Below are positions 1 to 7,066 of a DNA stretch of 21,792 nt, piece after piece. The notes under the pieces are model-generated. The model was not told where the DNA came from, searched no databases, and saw only the letters and a program-made list of their open reading frames with translations. Source of the stretch: an uncultured Verrucomicrobiales bacterium. Its GTDB lineage: Bacteria > Verrucomicrobiota > Verrucomicrobiia > Verrucomicrobiales > Akkermansiaceae. Each line of letters begins with the position of its first letter. Position 1 is the stretch's first letter. Position numbers and translations under genes: made by a program. The DNA is taken from positions 1 to 21,792 of the forward strand of contig CALFTQ010000023.1 of NCBI GenBank assembly GCA_937916135.1, read 5' to 3'.

Positions 1-1
1 G

Positions 2-163
2 TCCGTCACCACCAATGCGGATAACACATCAATCTTTAATTGCCTCATCAATAATAGGGTGGAGGTCGCTGCTACAAAGGATAGCCCCGCCGGAAGTTAC
101 CGGGTAATTGATTTGCCTCTGTATGCAATCAGTCTCCTGGCTGAAGCAGTGGCTGAGATATGA
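2..163 (+). CDS. C-terminal fragment of an unidentified protein
   Basis: This frame is open from the window edge to a TGA at 161-163 and encodes 53 residues ending in LLAEAVAEI. The fragment has a polar beginning (SVTTNADNTSIFN) and an amphipathic or hydrophobic end (RVIDLPLYAISLLAEAVAEI). I do not recognise a family, and no catalytic motif is visible. It converges with metK, and the hairpin at 185-210 lies between the two genes, which is what the 3' end of a real gene would look like. The main doubt is that so short an open frame at a window edge can arise by chance. Confidence 0.4.
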   Translation, partial: SVTTNADNTSIFNCLINNRVEVAATKDSPAGSYRVIDLPLYAISLLAEAVAEI

Positions 164-184
164 CCCTTGTGGTGTATCATGAAA

Positions 185-210
185 TCCCCCGCGCCTTGCG
201 GTGCGGGGGA
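185..210. terminator. Strong hairpin between convergent genes
   Basis: An 11-bp stem (185-195 with 200-210, one G-T wobble) encloses a TTGC loop. It lies just after the stop codons of two converging genes. The minus-strand flank has only a short T run (TTTC) and the plus-strand flank is A-rich, so it is not a textbook intrinsic terminator in either direction. It may still act as a bidirectional terminator or RNA 3'-end stabiliser. ATGAAA flanks the stem on both sides, as in the hairpin array near clpB. Confidence 0.55.
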
Positions 211-228
211 TGAAAAAACGGCCATTTT

Positions 229-1404
229 TTAGCCCATGAGGATGCTCAGGCAGCGGGGGTCGAGCTGTTCCCAGGGGAGGTCGGCCTTGGTGAAGTGGCC
301 GTAGTTGGTGGTCTTGCGGAAGATGGGTTCGCGCAGACCCAGCACGCGCTCCATATCGGCCGGTTTGAAGGAGAAGGCTTCGTTGATGCGGTCGATGATA
401 ACCTGCTTGTCCACCTTGCCGGTGCCGAAGGTCTCGACATCAATCATGATGGAGACGGGGCTGGCCTTGCCGATGGCGTAACCCACCTGGAGCTCGCAGC
501 GGTCGGCCAGGCCGGCGGCAACCACGTGCTTGGCCACCCAGCGGCACATGTAGGCGCCGGAGCGGTCCACCTTGCTGCAGTCCTTGCCGGAGAAGGCGCC
601 ACCGCCGTGGCGGCCCATGCCGCCGTAGGTATCCACGATAATCTTGCGGCCGGTGAGGCCGGAGTCGCCGTGGGGGCCACCGATGACGAAGCGGCCGGTG
701 GGGTTGATGAAGAACTCAGTCTCGGGGGTGATGAGGTCGGCCGGCAGGCAGCGGCGGATGAGGTTGGTGCAGAACTCGCGGATGGTGGCGATATCCACCT
801 CCTCTGTGTGCTGGGTGCTGAGCACCACGTTCAGGATGCGGGCAGGACGGCCATTGTCGCCGTATTCCACGGCCACCTGGCTCTTGCTGTCCGGGCGCAG
901 CCAGGTGACCACGCCGCTGTGGCGCACCTTGGCCAGTTCCATCATGATGCGGTGGGAGAACATGATGGGAGCGGGCATGAGCTCCGGCGTCTCGTTGGAG
1001 GCATAGCCGAACATGATGCCCTGGTCACCGGCGCCCTGCTCGGCGCCTTCCTTACCCTCGGCCTCGCAGGCATCCACGCCCTGGGCAATATCCGGGCTCT
1101 GGGTGGAGAGGTAATTGGTGATGTCTACATTTTCGGCGTTGAAGAGCGCATCATCCGCAGCGGTGCGGTAGCCGATTTCGGCGATGGTTTCGCGCACGAT
1201 CTTCTCATAGTCAATGACAGCCTTGGTGGTAATCTCACCGGCCAGCACGACGTGGTTATCTTTCACCAGCGTTTCGCAGGCCACGCGGCTGGTGGGGTCC
1301 TGGGCCAGACAGGCATCGAGAATGGAATCGGAGATGAGGTCGGCCACTTTGTCGGGGTGCCCCTCGCCTACGGATTCGGATGTGAATATATTGGTGTATT
1401 TCAT
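229..1404 (-). CDS. metK: S-adenosylmethionine synthase
   Basis: This enzyme makes S-adenosylmethionine, phosphate and pyrophosphate from methionine and ATP in the cytoplasm. At 391 residues it has the usual family length. The N-terminal ATP/methionine motif SESVGEGHPDK (His16) is present, as are GAGDQGIMFGYA in the middle and the glycine-rich phosphate loop GGGAFSGKDCSKVDRS toward the C-terminus. The ATG at 1404 gives the canonical N-terminus. It starts 18 bp after the stop of the upstream U32-like gene, so it is probably the last gene of a three-gene operon. The 18-bp gap has no room for a SAM riboswitch, and no Shine-Dalgarno sequence precedes the start. Confidence 0.98.
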   Translation of the reverse strand: MKYTNIFTSESVGEGHPDKVADLISDSILDACLAQDPTSRVACETLVKDNHVVLAGEITTKAVIDYEKIVRETIAEIGYRTAADDALFNAENVDITNYLSTQSPDIAQGVDACEAEGKEGAEQGAGDQGIMFGYASNETPELMPAPIMFSHRIMMELAKVRHSGVVTWLRPDSKSQVAVEYGDNGRPARILNVVLSTQHTEEVDIATIREFCTNLIRRCLPADLITPETEFFINPTGRFVIGGPHGDSGLTGRKIIVDTYGGMGRHGGGAFSGKDCSKVDRSGAYMCRWVAKHVVAAGLADRCELQVGYAIGKASPVSIMIDVETFGTGKVDKQVIIDRINEAFSFKPADMERVLGLREPIFRKTTNYGHFTKADLPWEQLDPRCLSILMG

Positions 1405-1422
1405 GTGCTTGTCTTCTTGTGT

Positions 1423-2466
1423 TTATTCGTAATTTGTGAAACTGAACTGGCGGAGTCCGCTGGGCAGGTCAGAACTGGGTTTGCCGAACTCAGCCATGCC
1501 GGAGGAGGCAATGAGGGCCGCCTTGTTGCAGAGCTCCGGGGAGTAGTCGAGCATGCAGTGGAAGATATCCCAGAGCAGGGTCATTTCGTTGCGGAACTGC
1601 TGGGCCTGGATGATGAAGCTGCGGAATCCGGCGGCGTAGAGGGCGCAGGCTTCCTCGCGGGTGAGGTTGCAGCTGGCTTTCTGCTGCAGCTCGGCGGGAT
1701 TGGTCTTCTGGCAGGCCACGCGGGAGATGAGGTCGGAGCGGCGGCGCATGAGCTCCGTATCGTACGGCGCGCGGCGCATCTCCGCCAGCAGGGCGGTGTG
1801 CTCGCGGCGTACCGGGCAGGTGCGCAGGCAGGGGTCATTGATGACGATGTCGAACTTCTCCTTGTTTTCCAGAGCGTTGATGATGCCGGGCTTCACGGCA
1901 TCTGCCGGGTGCAGGCACACGCGGTCATACTGCGCGGCCAGCTTGTTGTAGAGAGCGGCACTGCGTTTGCCCTTTTCCATGACCTGGCGGTTCGCATGGC
2001 AGTGGATTTTCAGCTTGGGCAGCTCTGCCCGGAGCCTGGCAGCCAGGGCATCGCTGGCCACGCAGACGGCATTCTTGCGGATGCGGTCGCGGTTATAGAG
2101 CTCTTTCACCAGCCCCAGACCGTAGGGGTCTTCCAGGTTGGCCTCGCTCAGGTTCGGGTTGTCGAACACCAGGATAACGCCGGTTTGCTGCTGGGCGTAG
2201 GCTTCCAGTGCGTTGCAGTAGGCATCGAACGCGATGGGGCGGCGCTGCACAAACCAATCCAGCGACCAGGCGCAGGGCGGGGCTCCGGCTACATTGCTGA
2301 AGCGGCGGATGACCAGCATCTGGCTCAGGAAGTTATTGAGCGTGAACAGGCTCTTGTCGAAGCGCAGGGCGCCGCCCACGGTCCACTCGGCAGCCGGCAG
2401 GTAGTCCCGTGTCAGGAAACGCAGGTTTTCGACGGCTTGTTCGGGGGTGATTTCCGGAGTGCTCAT
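1423..2466 (-). CDS. U32-peptidase-like protein, second paralogue
   Basis: This 347-residue protein has no signal peptide or membrane segment. It resembles its upstream neighbour along its length. Shared landmarks are an N-terminal GAPPCAW segment (GSPLCEW in the neighbour), a HPADAV segment (HPDDVL), and a Cys motif NDPCLRTCPVRREH with Cys213 and Cys217. A C-terminal AGFRSFIIQAQQFRNE segment matches the U32 pattern G(F/I)..(L/F)K(I/V).GR, but here the Lys and Gly-Arg are replaced. U32 proteins are TIM barrels, several of which modify RNA or quinones and carry Fe-S cysteines; assignment to this superfamily is inference. No Shine-Dalgarno sequence precedes the ATG. The stop of the upstream gene is 6 bp away and metK follows 18 bp later. 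Exact function is unknown. Confidence 0.75.
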   Translation of the reverse strand: MSTPEITPEQAVENLRFLTRDYLPAAEWTVGGALRFDKSLFTLNNFLSQMLVIRRFSNVAGAPPCAWSLDWFVQRRPIAFDAYCNALEAYAQQQTGVILVFDNPNLSEANLEDPYGLGLVKELYNRDRIRKNAVCVASDALAARLRAELPKLKIHCHANRQVMEKGKRSAALYNKLAAQYDRVCLHPADAVKPGIINALENKEKFDIVINDPCLRTCPVRREHTALLAEMRRAPYDTELMRRRSDLISRVACQKTNPAELQQKASCNLTREEACALYAAGFRSFIIQAQQFRNEMTLLWDIFHCMLDYSPELCNKAALIASSGMAEFGKPSSDLPSGLRQFSFTNYE

Positions 2467-2472
2467 GGTTGT

Positions 2473-3432
2473 TTAGTGGGGCAGGATGGATTCCCAGAAC
2501 ATCTGGCCGTTGCGGTGCATGGCGTTTTCGCCCGGTGCATCGTTGCGCAGGGCGAGTCGCAGCAAATCGAAGAGGATGGAGGAGGCGTTGGCGTGGCCGC
2601 GCCCCTGCACCTTGAAGTGGCGGAATCCCATGTCGCGCAGCTTCTGGATTTCCGGCGTGTTCAGCGCCAGCACGCTCTTGTGCTCATCGGCCAGCAGGGT
2701 GTAGAGACTGCGGCAGCCATTTGTGGCCTGGCGCTTCTCGAACTTGGAGTTGTCGTAGCTCATGAAGGCCAGTGCGGATTCGGAAAGTGAGTGGTAGTGG
2801 AAGGGGCGGATGGGGCAGTTGCGGATGCAGTACTCGTTGATGAGAAGGATGTGGCGCTCCTTGTCCTCAATCTGCTCCAGCAGGTCGTAGTTCAGCACAT
2901 CGTCCGGGTGTACCATCACTTCGTCGTATTCATCGGCCAGGCGTTTGTACTCATCCAGCTTGCCTTTGCCGCCCCCGTTGGTGATTTTGAGGATGGAGGA
3001 GATGATTTTGAGCGTGGGGTATTCCTTGCGGATGTGTTCGCGCAGGATATCGCTGGCCAGGATGACGGCGTTCCTGCCTGTCGGGTTGTGGCGGGAGAAG
3101 AAGATGCAGAGGGCGTTGCCGAAGGCATCTTTCAGGTGCTGCTCGGTGAGCAGCAGGTTGGTGAAGGTGAGGTAGACGGCAATGTTGCGCTTCTCGTATT
3201 CAAGCCCGGCGGTGCGCACTTCCTCCGCTTCGCGCATGAGGTGCTTGAGTACGCGGCCGGAGTTCCACTCGCAGAGCGGTGAACCATGCACGATATTGAA
3301 TGCCTCGAACCCCAGCAGAAGTTTGCAGTAGTCGTAGAACGCTATCAGCTCGCGGTCGTTGACGAACGCGCCTGAAACGTCCCATGCGGCATCGGGCCAC
3401 AGAGGGTTCTGGTAGGGTGAAATGGATTGCAC
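2473..3432 (-). CDS. U32-peptidase-like protein, first paralogue
   Basis: This 319-residue cytoplasmic protein is the first gene of the operon leading to metK. The start is GTG at 3432: an in-frame TAA lies seven codons upstream and no in-frame ATG lies between. It carries NEYCIRNCPIRPFH (Cys202 and Cys206) and, near the C-terminus, MGFRHFKVQGRGHA, which fits the conserved G.(D/R).(L/F)K(I/V).GR signature of the U32 peptidase-like TIM-barrel family. Whether it is a peptidase is doubtful, since characterised U32 members often act in RNA hydroxylation or quinone modification. A promoter at 3441-3469 ends 8 bp before the GTG, so the transcript may be leaderless. It is a tandem paralogue of the next gene. 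Confidence 0.75.
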   Translation of the reverse strand: MQSISPYQNPLWPDAAWDVSGAFVNDRELIAFYDYCKLLLGFEAFNIVHGSPLCEWNSGRVLKHLMREAEEVRTAGLEYEKRNIAVYLTFTNLLLTEQHLKDAFGNALCIFFSRHNPTGRNAVILASDILREHIRKEYPTLKIISSILKITNGGGKGKLDEYKRLADEYDEVMVHPDDVLNYDLLEQIEDKERHILLINEYCIRNCPIRPFHYHSLSESALAFMSYDNSKFEKRQATNGCRSLYTLLADEHKSVLALNTPEIQKLRDMGFRHFKVQGRGHANASSILFDLLRLALRNDAPGENAMHRNGQMFWESILPH

Positions 3433-3440
3433 GGCGCCGC

Positions 3441-3469
3441 ATTCTACCAGTTATCGGACTCAGGTGCAA
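3441..3469 (-). promoter_or_regulatory. Sigma70-type promoter of the U32-like/metK operon
   Basis: On the minus strand, TTGCAC (3464-3469) and TAGAAT (3441-3446) are separated by exactly 17 bp. The -10 box ends 8 bp before the GTG start, so transcription would begin at or next to the start codon. Confidence 0.6.
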
Positions 3470-3483
3470 GCCTATTCGCCCGA

Positions 3484-3509
3484 GTGCGCGAATTTCGCGC
3501 ACGTGCGCG
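3484..3509. promoter_or_regulatory. Operator-like palindrome between divergent promoters
   Basis: GTGCGCGAA-T-TTCGCGCAC is a perfect 9-bp inverted repeat with one central base (3484-3502), followed directly by a third half-site GTGCGCG (3503-3509). It lies between the -35 boxes of two divergent promoters (3464-3469 and 3529-3534). A dimeric regulator could control both the U32/metK operon and the htrA pair from here. No regulator gene is adjacent. Confidence 0.45.
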
Positions 3510-3528
3510 TGGTGAACGTCATTTCTGC

Positions 3529-3557
3529 TTGACTTGGCGTCATCGGCGGGGCAGAAT
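3529..3557 (+). promoter_or_regulatory. Promoter of the HtrA-like gene
   Basis: TTGACT (3529-3534) and CAGAAT (3552-3557) have a 17-bp spacer. The -10 box ends 12 bp before the ATG at 3570. This rules out a TTG start at 3534, which would lie inside the promoter. Confidence 0.6.
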
Positions 3558-3569
3558 GTCGAGGTGAAG

Positions 3570-5432
3570 ATGAAACTCACTTTTTTTGCGCTGATGTCGG
3601 CACTGCCTGTCATGGCTGAGGGTGCCGCAGCGGAGCCTGCCGCCCCGGCAGAGCAGACGCCTCTGACTGTTGAAAACGCTGTGGTAACGGAATCTGTCTC
3701 TGAACCGGTGGCGGTTCCTGAATCTGTTGCTGAACCGCAGCCCGCCCCTGCTGCGGAGCCCGTGGTTGAGCCCGCCGAGCAGCCTCAGCCCGCCCCTGCC
3801 GCAGAACCCGTGGATGAGCCTGCCGAGCAGCCGCAGCCCGCCCCTGCCGCAGAGCCCGTGGCTGAGCCCGCCGCGCAGCCGCAGCCCGCCCCTGCCGCAG
3901 AACCCGTGGCTGAGCCCGCCGCACAGCCGCAGCCCGCCCCTGCTGCAGAACCCGTGGCTGAGCCCGCCGCGCAGCCGCAGCCCGCCCCTGCTGCGGAGCC
4001 TGTGGCTGCGGAGACTGCTTCGGCTGCTGCGGATATGGCGGCAGCTTACCGTGGCATTGTGAAGGTGGAGGTCGTGAACCGTAACCCGGATTACGAGACA
4101 CCTTGGCAGGGTGGCAATTTCGGACGCGGTACCGGCACGGGATTTCTAGTGGCGCCCCGGCTTTTCATGACGAATGCGCACGTGGTGGCCAATGCGGAGA
4201 AGGTTGATATCTCGCTCTTTGCAGATGCTCGCCGCATTCCTGCCAGGGTGAAGTTTGTGGCGCATGATGCCGATCTGGCTCTGCTGGAAATCGAGGATGC
4301 AGCTGCTTTTGAAGGAGTTCCCTGCCTGGAGTTCAGCGAGGAAATGCCGCAGCTGGAGGACACGGTTCGCGCCATCGGCTACCCTATCGGCGGTAACCGC
4401 CTTTCCGTAACCCGTGGTATTGTCTCCCGTATCGATACGATTCCGTATGCCCACCCGCGCAACATTGCCCACCTGGCCTTGCAGGTGGATGCCGCCATCA
4501 ACCCCGGCAATAGCGGTGGCCCTGTGCTGAAGGGGGATAAGGTAATTGGCGTGGCTTTCCAAGGCTTGCTGAAGGCTAATTCCACCGGTTATGTCATCCC
4601 CATGCCGGTGATTCGCCACTTTATGCAGGACGTGGCCGATGGCCGCTATGATGGCTATGTGGAGATGGGCGCGCAGTTCATGCCTATGGAAAATAAGGCT
4701 ATGCGCCGCCACTACGGGCTGCCGGATAATGGCCTGGGCTGCCTGGTTGCAGATATTGTGAAAGGTGGCTCCTGCGATGGTGCGTTGAAGGTGGGAGATG
4801 TGGTGCTGGCGGTGAACGGCCTGCCGGTGGACGCCACTGCCATGATTGAGCTGGAGGGGGTGCGTGTGCGTATGGAGGAGCTGGCAGAGCGCTCTTTTGC
4901 CGGTGAGAAGGTGCAGTTCACTATTCTGCGTGGTGGTGAAGTGCAGCAGACGGAGGCCACCCTGGCGCCCCTGCCTTCCATCCGCGTGCTTTCCCACCGC
5001 TATGATGAGCGGCCGCGTTATGTGGTGTTCGGGGGGCTGGTGTTCCAGCCGCTGGATTTCAATGTGGTGCATGCACACCAGGTGCCATCGGGCGATGTGA
5101 TGGTGGAACTGGACCGCTTTACCCGAGGCGGCGAATCAGCGGAGAAGGAGGATCTGGTGCTGCTGACCCGCACTCTGCCGGACGAGGTGAATGCGCGCTT
5201 TGATGATATGGGGCGTGGCCTGGTTGCCAAGGTGAACGGAGTGGAGGTGAAGGGGCTTGCCCACCTGCACAGTCTGCTGTATCCGGTGGAAGGAACCTCC
5301 CGGCCCGAGTATACCGTTATCGAGCTTTCGGATGCTGCCCGACCTCTGGTGATAGACAATGCTGCGGTGGATGCCGCCAACGAACGCATTGCTGAGCGTT
5401 ACAACATTCAGGCGTCTGCCCGTCTTAAATAA
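3570..5432 (+). CDS. Secreted HtrA/Deg-type serine protease with two PDZ domains
   Basis: This 620-residue periplasmic protease probably handles damaged or regulated envelope proteins. The ATG at 3570 is chosen because it gives a signal peptide (MKLTFFALMSALPVMA, likely cleaved before EGA), follows GAGGTG and lies downstream of the promoter. A Pro/Ala/Glu-rich 16-residue repeat tract spans about residues 57-146. The trypsin-like domain (about 150-345) has the full triad: His204 in TNAHVV, Asp235 in DADLALL and Ser315 in NPGNSGGP. A first PDZ domain spans about 355-475. From about 480 (RPRYVVFGGLVFQPL onward) there is a second PDZ-like domain resembling that of plant Deg2/Deg9 proteases rather than E. 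coli DegP. The paralogous lipoprotein starts 23 bp after its stop and is probably co-transcribed. Confidence 0.93.
   Translation: MKLTFFALMSALPVMAEGAAAEPAAPAEQTPLTVENAVVTESVSEPVAVPESVAEPQPAPAAEPVVEPAEQPQPAPAAEPVDEPAEQPQPAPAAEPVAEPAAQPQPAPAAEPVAEPAAQPQPAPAAEPVAEPAAQPQPAPAAEPVAAETASAAADMAAAYRGIVKVEVVNRNPDYETPWQGGNFGRGTGTGFLVAPRLFMTNAHVVANAEKVDISLFADARRIPARVKFVAHDADLALLEIEDAAAFEGVPCLEFSEEMPQLEDTVRAIGYPIGGNRLSVTRGIVSRIDTIPYAHPRNIAHLALQVDAAINPGNSGGPVLKGDKVIGVAFQGLLKANSTGYVIPMPVIRHFMQDVADGRYDGYVEMGAQFMPMENKAMRRHYGLPDNGLGCLVADIVKGGSCDGALKVGDVVLAVNGLPVDATAMIELEGVRVRMEELAERSFAGEKVQFTILRGGEVQQTEATLAPLPSIRVLSHRYDERPRYVVFGGLVFQPLDFNVVHAHQVPSGDVMVELDRFTRGGESAEKEDLVLLTRTLPDEVNARFDDMGRGLVAKVNGVEVKGLAHLHSLLYPVEGTSRPEYTVIELSDAARPLVIDNAAVDAANERIAERYNIQASARLK
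3738..4007 (+). repeat. 48-bp in-frame tandem repeat (Pro/Ala/Glu linker)
   Basis: Copies begin at 3738, 3786, 3834, 3882, 3930 and 3978 (the last incomplete), each starting CAGCCCGCCCCTGC. The 48-bp period encodes 16 residues such as EPVAEPAAQPQPAPAA. Copies differ by a few substitutions. Because the period is a multiple of three, copy-number change would lengthen or shorten the linker without a frameshift. Confidence 0.93.
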
Positions 5433-5455
5433 ACTTCAGCTTCTTTTTCCGTGTT

Positions 5456-7015
5456 ATGATTCGGACTCTTTCTCTTCTTACCCTGGTGGCGGTGCTGTTC
5501 TGCGGCTGCAAACCGACGGAGCGCACGGCTCTTAAGAAAAAACGCCTGGAACAACAGGCTGCGCAAGTGGTGGCTCCACCGCAGAATGAGGTTGCCCCTG
5601 AGCCTTCCGCTCCGGAACCGCCGCCGGCTCCTGCGGAACCGGCAGATTGCCTGTTGGTGGTTGAATCAACACTGCAGGAATTTAACCATATGCGCCCGTG
5701 GGAGAAAGAGACTCCCCGTGAATCCCGCGCGCTGGGCGTTTATATGGGAGAAGGGCGCGTGCTGACGCCGGGCCGCGTGGTGCGGGCTGCCACTTATGTG
5801 GAATTAAAGCTGCCGGATGGAAGCCGCTCTGTGCCTGCCCGTGTGGTGCGGTATGATGAAGAGATGAACCTTGCGCTGCTCACAGTGGCTAACGAGGCAG
5901 ATGCTTCTTTCTTTGATTTACGTACGGCGTTGCCGCTGGGTGAGGCTCTGAACCGGGGGGACCAGGCTCAGTTTGCCGGCTTGCTTAACGGCGTGGAGCC
6001 TGTGCATGTGGATTTGCAGGCAGAGAGCGCAGGCGGGGACGCAGTGCCGCTTATGGTGATGCGGGCCGCCCGCCCATTGCCGGAGGGGCTGACTGCTGGT
6101 TCTCCTGTGGTTCGCGATGGTAAATTGAGTGCTCTGGGATTGGGCTATAAGAAGCAGGAGCAGCTCTTGCAGGTGGTGAATGCAGAGCTGATTCAGCGTT
6201 TCCTGACGCAGGAACAACCTGGTGTGCCGGTGCTGGGTCTGCAGCTCACCCCGCTGGATGATCCCGTGTTCCGCAAGTATCTGAAGCTGGATGCATCTGC
6301 CAACGGCCTGTATATCAGTAAGGTGATGCCCGGAAGTGCTGCGGAGGAAGCCGGTGTGAAGGTGGGCGATGTGCTTACCGCGCTGGAGGGGATGCCGCTG
6401 GATAACCAGGGCCGCTGCAACCACCCGCGCTATGGGTTGCACCACGCTGCGGTGCTTCTGCGTGGCATGAAGGACCAGGGGCAGGAACTGCAGCTCACGC
6501 TCAGTCGCGAGGGTGAAACTCAGCAGGTTTCCGTGAAGATGGATCGCAAGGCAATTGAGAGCTCCCTGTTCCGCCCGCAGAAAACAGGCACGCAGCCGCG
6601 TTATATCATGTGGGGAGGTCTGCTCTTCCAACCGCTTACCAGTACTTATGTGAATGAGCTTCGCAACCGGAATAACGGCCTTCTCCCCCTGGAGTTGCAG
6701 ATGCTGGAGCAGGCTCAGGAGAAGCTGCAGGAAGAAGGCTGCTCTGAGATTGTCGGGCTCACTTATGTGCTGCCCACTGCGGCTACACAGGGGTATGATG
6801 AGCTGCGCTTCTGCCGCTTGATTGCGGTGAACGGCCAGCCCGTGAAGAATTTTGAGGAACTGCCGGAGTTGCTGGATGCTCAGACGGAAAACGGCATCAT
6901 CTGCCTGGAGTTCAACAAAGCGCCCTATACCATCTATGTGGATCGCGCTGCCGTGGATGCCGTGAACTCCCAGCTGCAGCAGCAGGCTATTCCCAATCTC
7001 CGCGTGGTGGAGTAA
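5456..7015 (+). CDS. Lipoprotein HtrA/Deg paralogue lacking the catalytic triad
   Basis: This 519-residue predicted lipoprotein has a signal peptide ending FCGC (Cys18; Phe at -3 makes the lipobox imperfect) and a Pro/Ala/Glu-rich linker to about residue 63. The rest aligns with the preceding protease: protease-like domain (about 65-245), PDZ (about 255-365), and a Deg9-like second PDZ from about 380 (QPRYIMWGGLLFQPL). All three triad positions are changed: His to Arg107 (TPGRVV), Asp to Asn138 (EEMNLALL) and Ser to Ala214 (LTAGSPVV). It is therefore almost certainly not a protease but a binding, scaffold or regulatory partner. The intact frame argues against decay. It follows the active paralogue by 23 bp and converges with ppk. 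Confidence 0.85.
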   Translation: MIRTLSLLTLVAVLFCGCKPTERTALKKKRLEQQAAQVVAPPQNEVAPEPSAPEPPPAPAEPADCLLVVESTLQEFNHMRPWEKETPRESRALGVYMGEGRVLTPGRVVRAATYVELKLPDGSRSVPARVVRYDEEMNLALLTVANEADASFFDLRTALPLGEALNRGDQAQFAGLLNGVEPVHVDLQAESAGGDAVPLMVMRAARPLPEGLTAGSPVVRDGKLSALGLGYKKQEQLLQVVNAELIQRFLTQEQPGVPVLGLQLTPLDDPVFRKYLKLDASANGLYISKVMPGSAAEEAGVKVGDVLTALEGMPLDNQGRCNHPRYGLHHAAVLLRGMKDQGQELQLTLSREGETQQVSVKMDRKAIESSLFRPQKTGTQPRYIMWGGLLFQPLTSTYVNELRNRNNGLLPLELQMLEQAQEKLQEEGCSEIVGLTYVLPTAATQGYDELRFCRLIAVNGQPVKNFEELPELLDAQTENGIICLEFNKAPYTIYVDRAAVDAVNSQLQQQAIPNLRVVE

Positions 7016-7066
7016 CGGCGGGAGGCCTGCAGCCCTTGCAAATCTGCTTCAGGAAGTAGTGTGCCC

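Noticed and set aside
1405..1422. SAM riboswitch in front of metK
   Set aside because: Only 18 bp separate metK from the preceding gene, and no such fold is visible upstream of the operon either.
295..2790. 831-codon open frame antisense to metK and the two U32-like genes
   Set aside because: It is a frame shadow. The opposite strand has recognisable proteins, and the translated product is low-complexity (Gly/Ala/Val/His-rich) without motifs. Codon bias removes stops in the complementary frame.
3534..3569. Upstream TTG start for the HtrA-like gene
   Set aside because: It lies within the promoter and would place 12 residues before a good signal peptide.
4146..5078. 310-codon antisense frame within the HtrA-like gene
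   Set aside because: The protein is His/Gln-rich without domains, and the sense strand has a complete protease with intact catalytic motifs.
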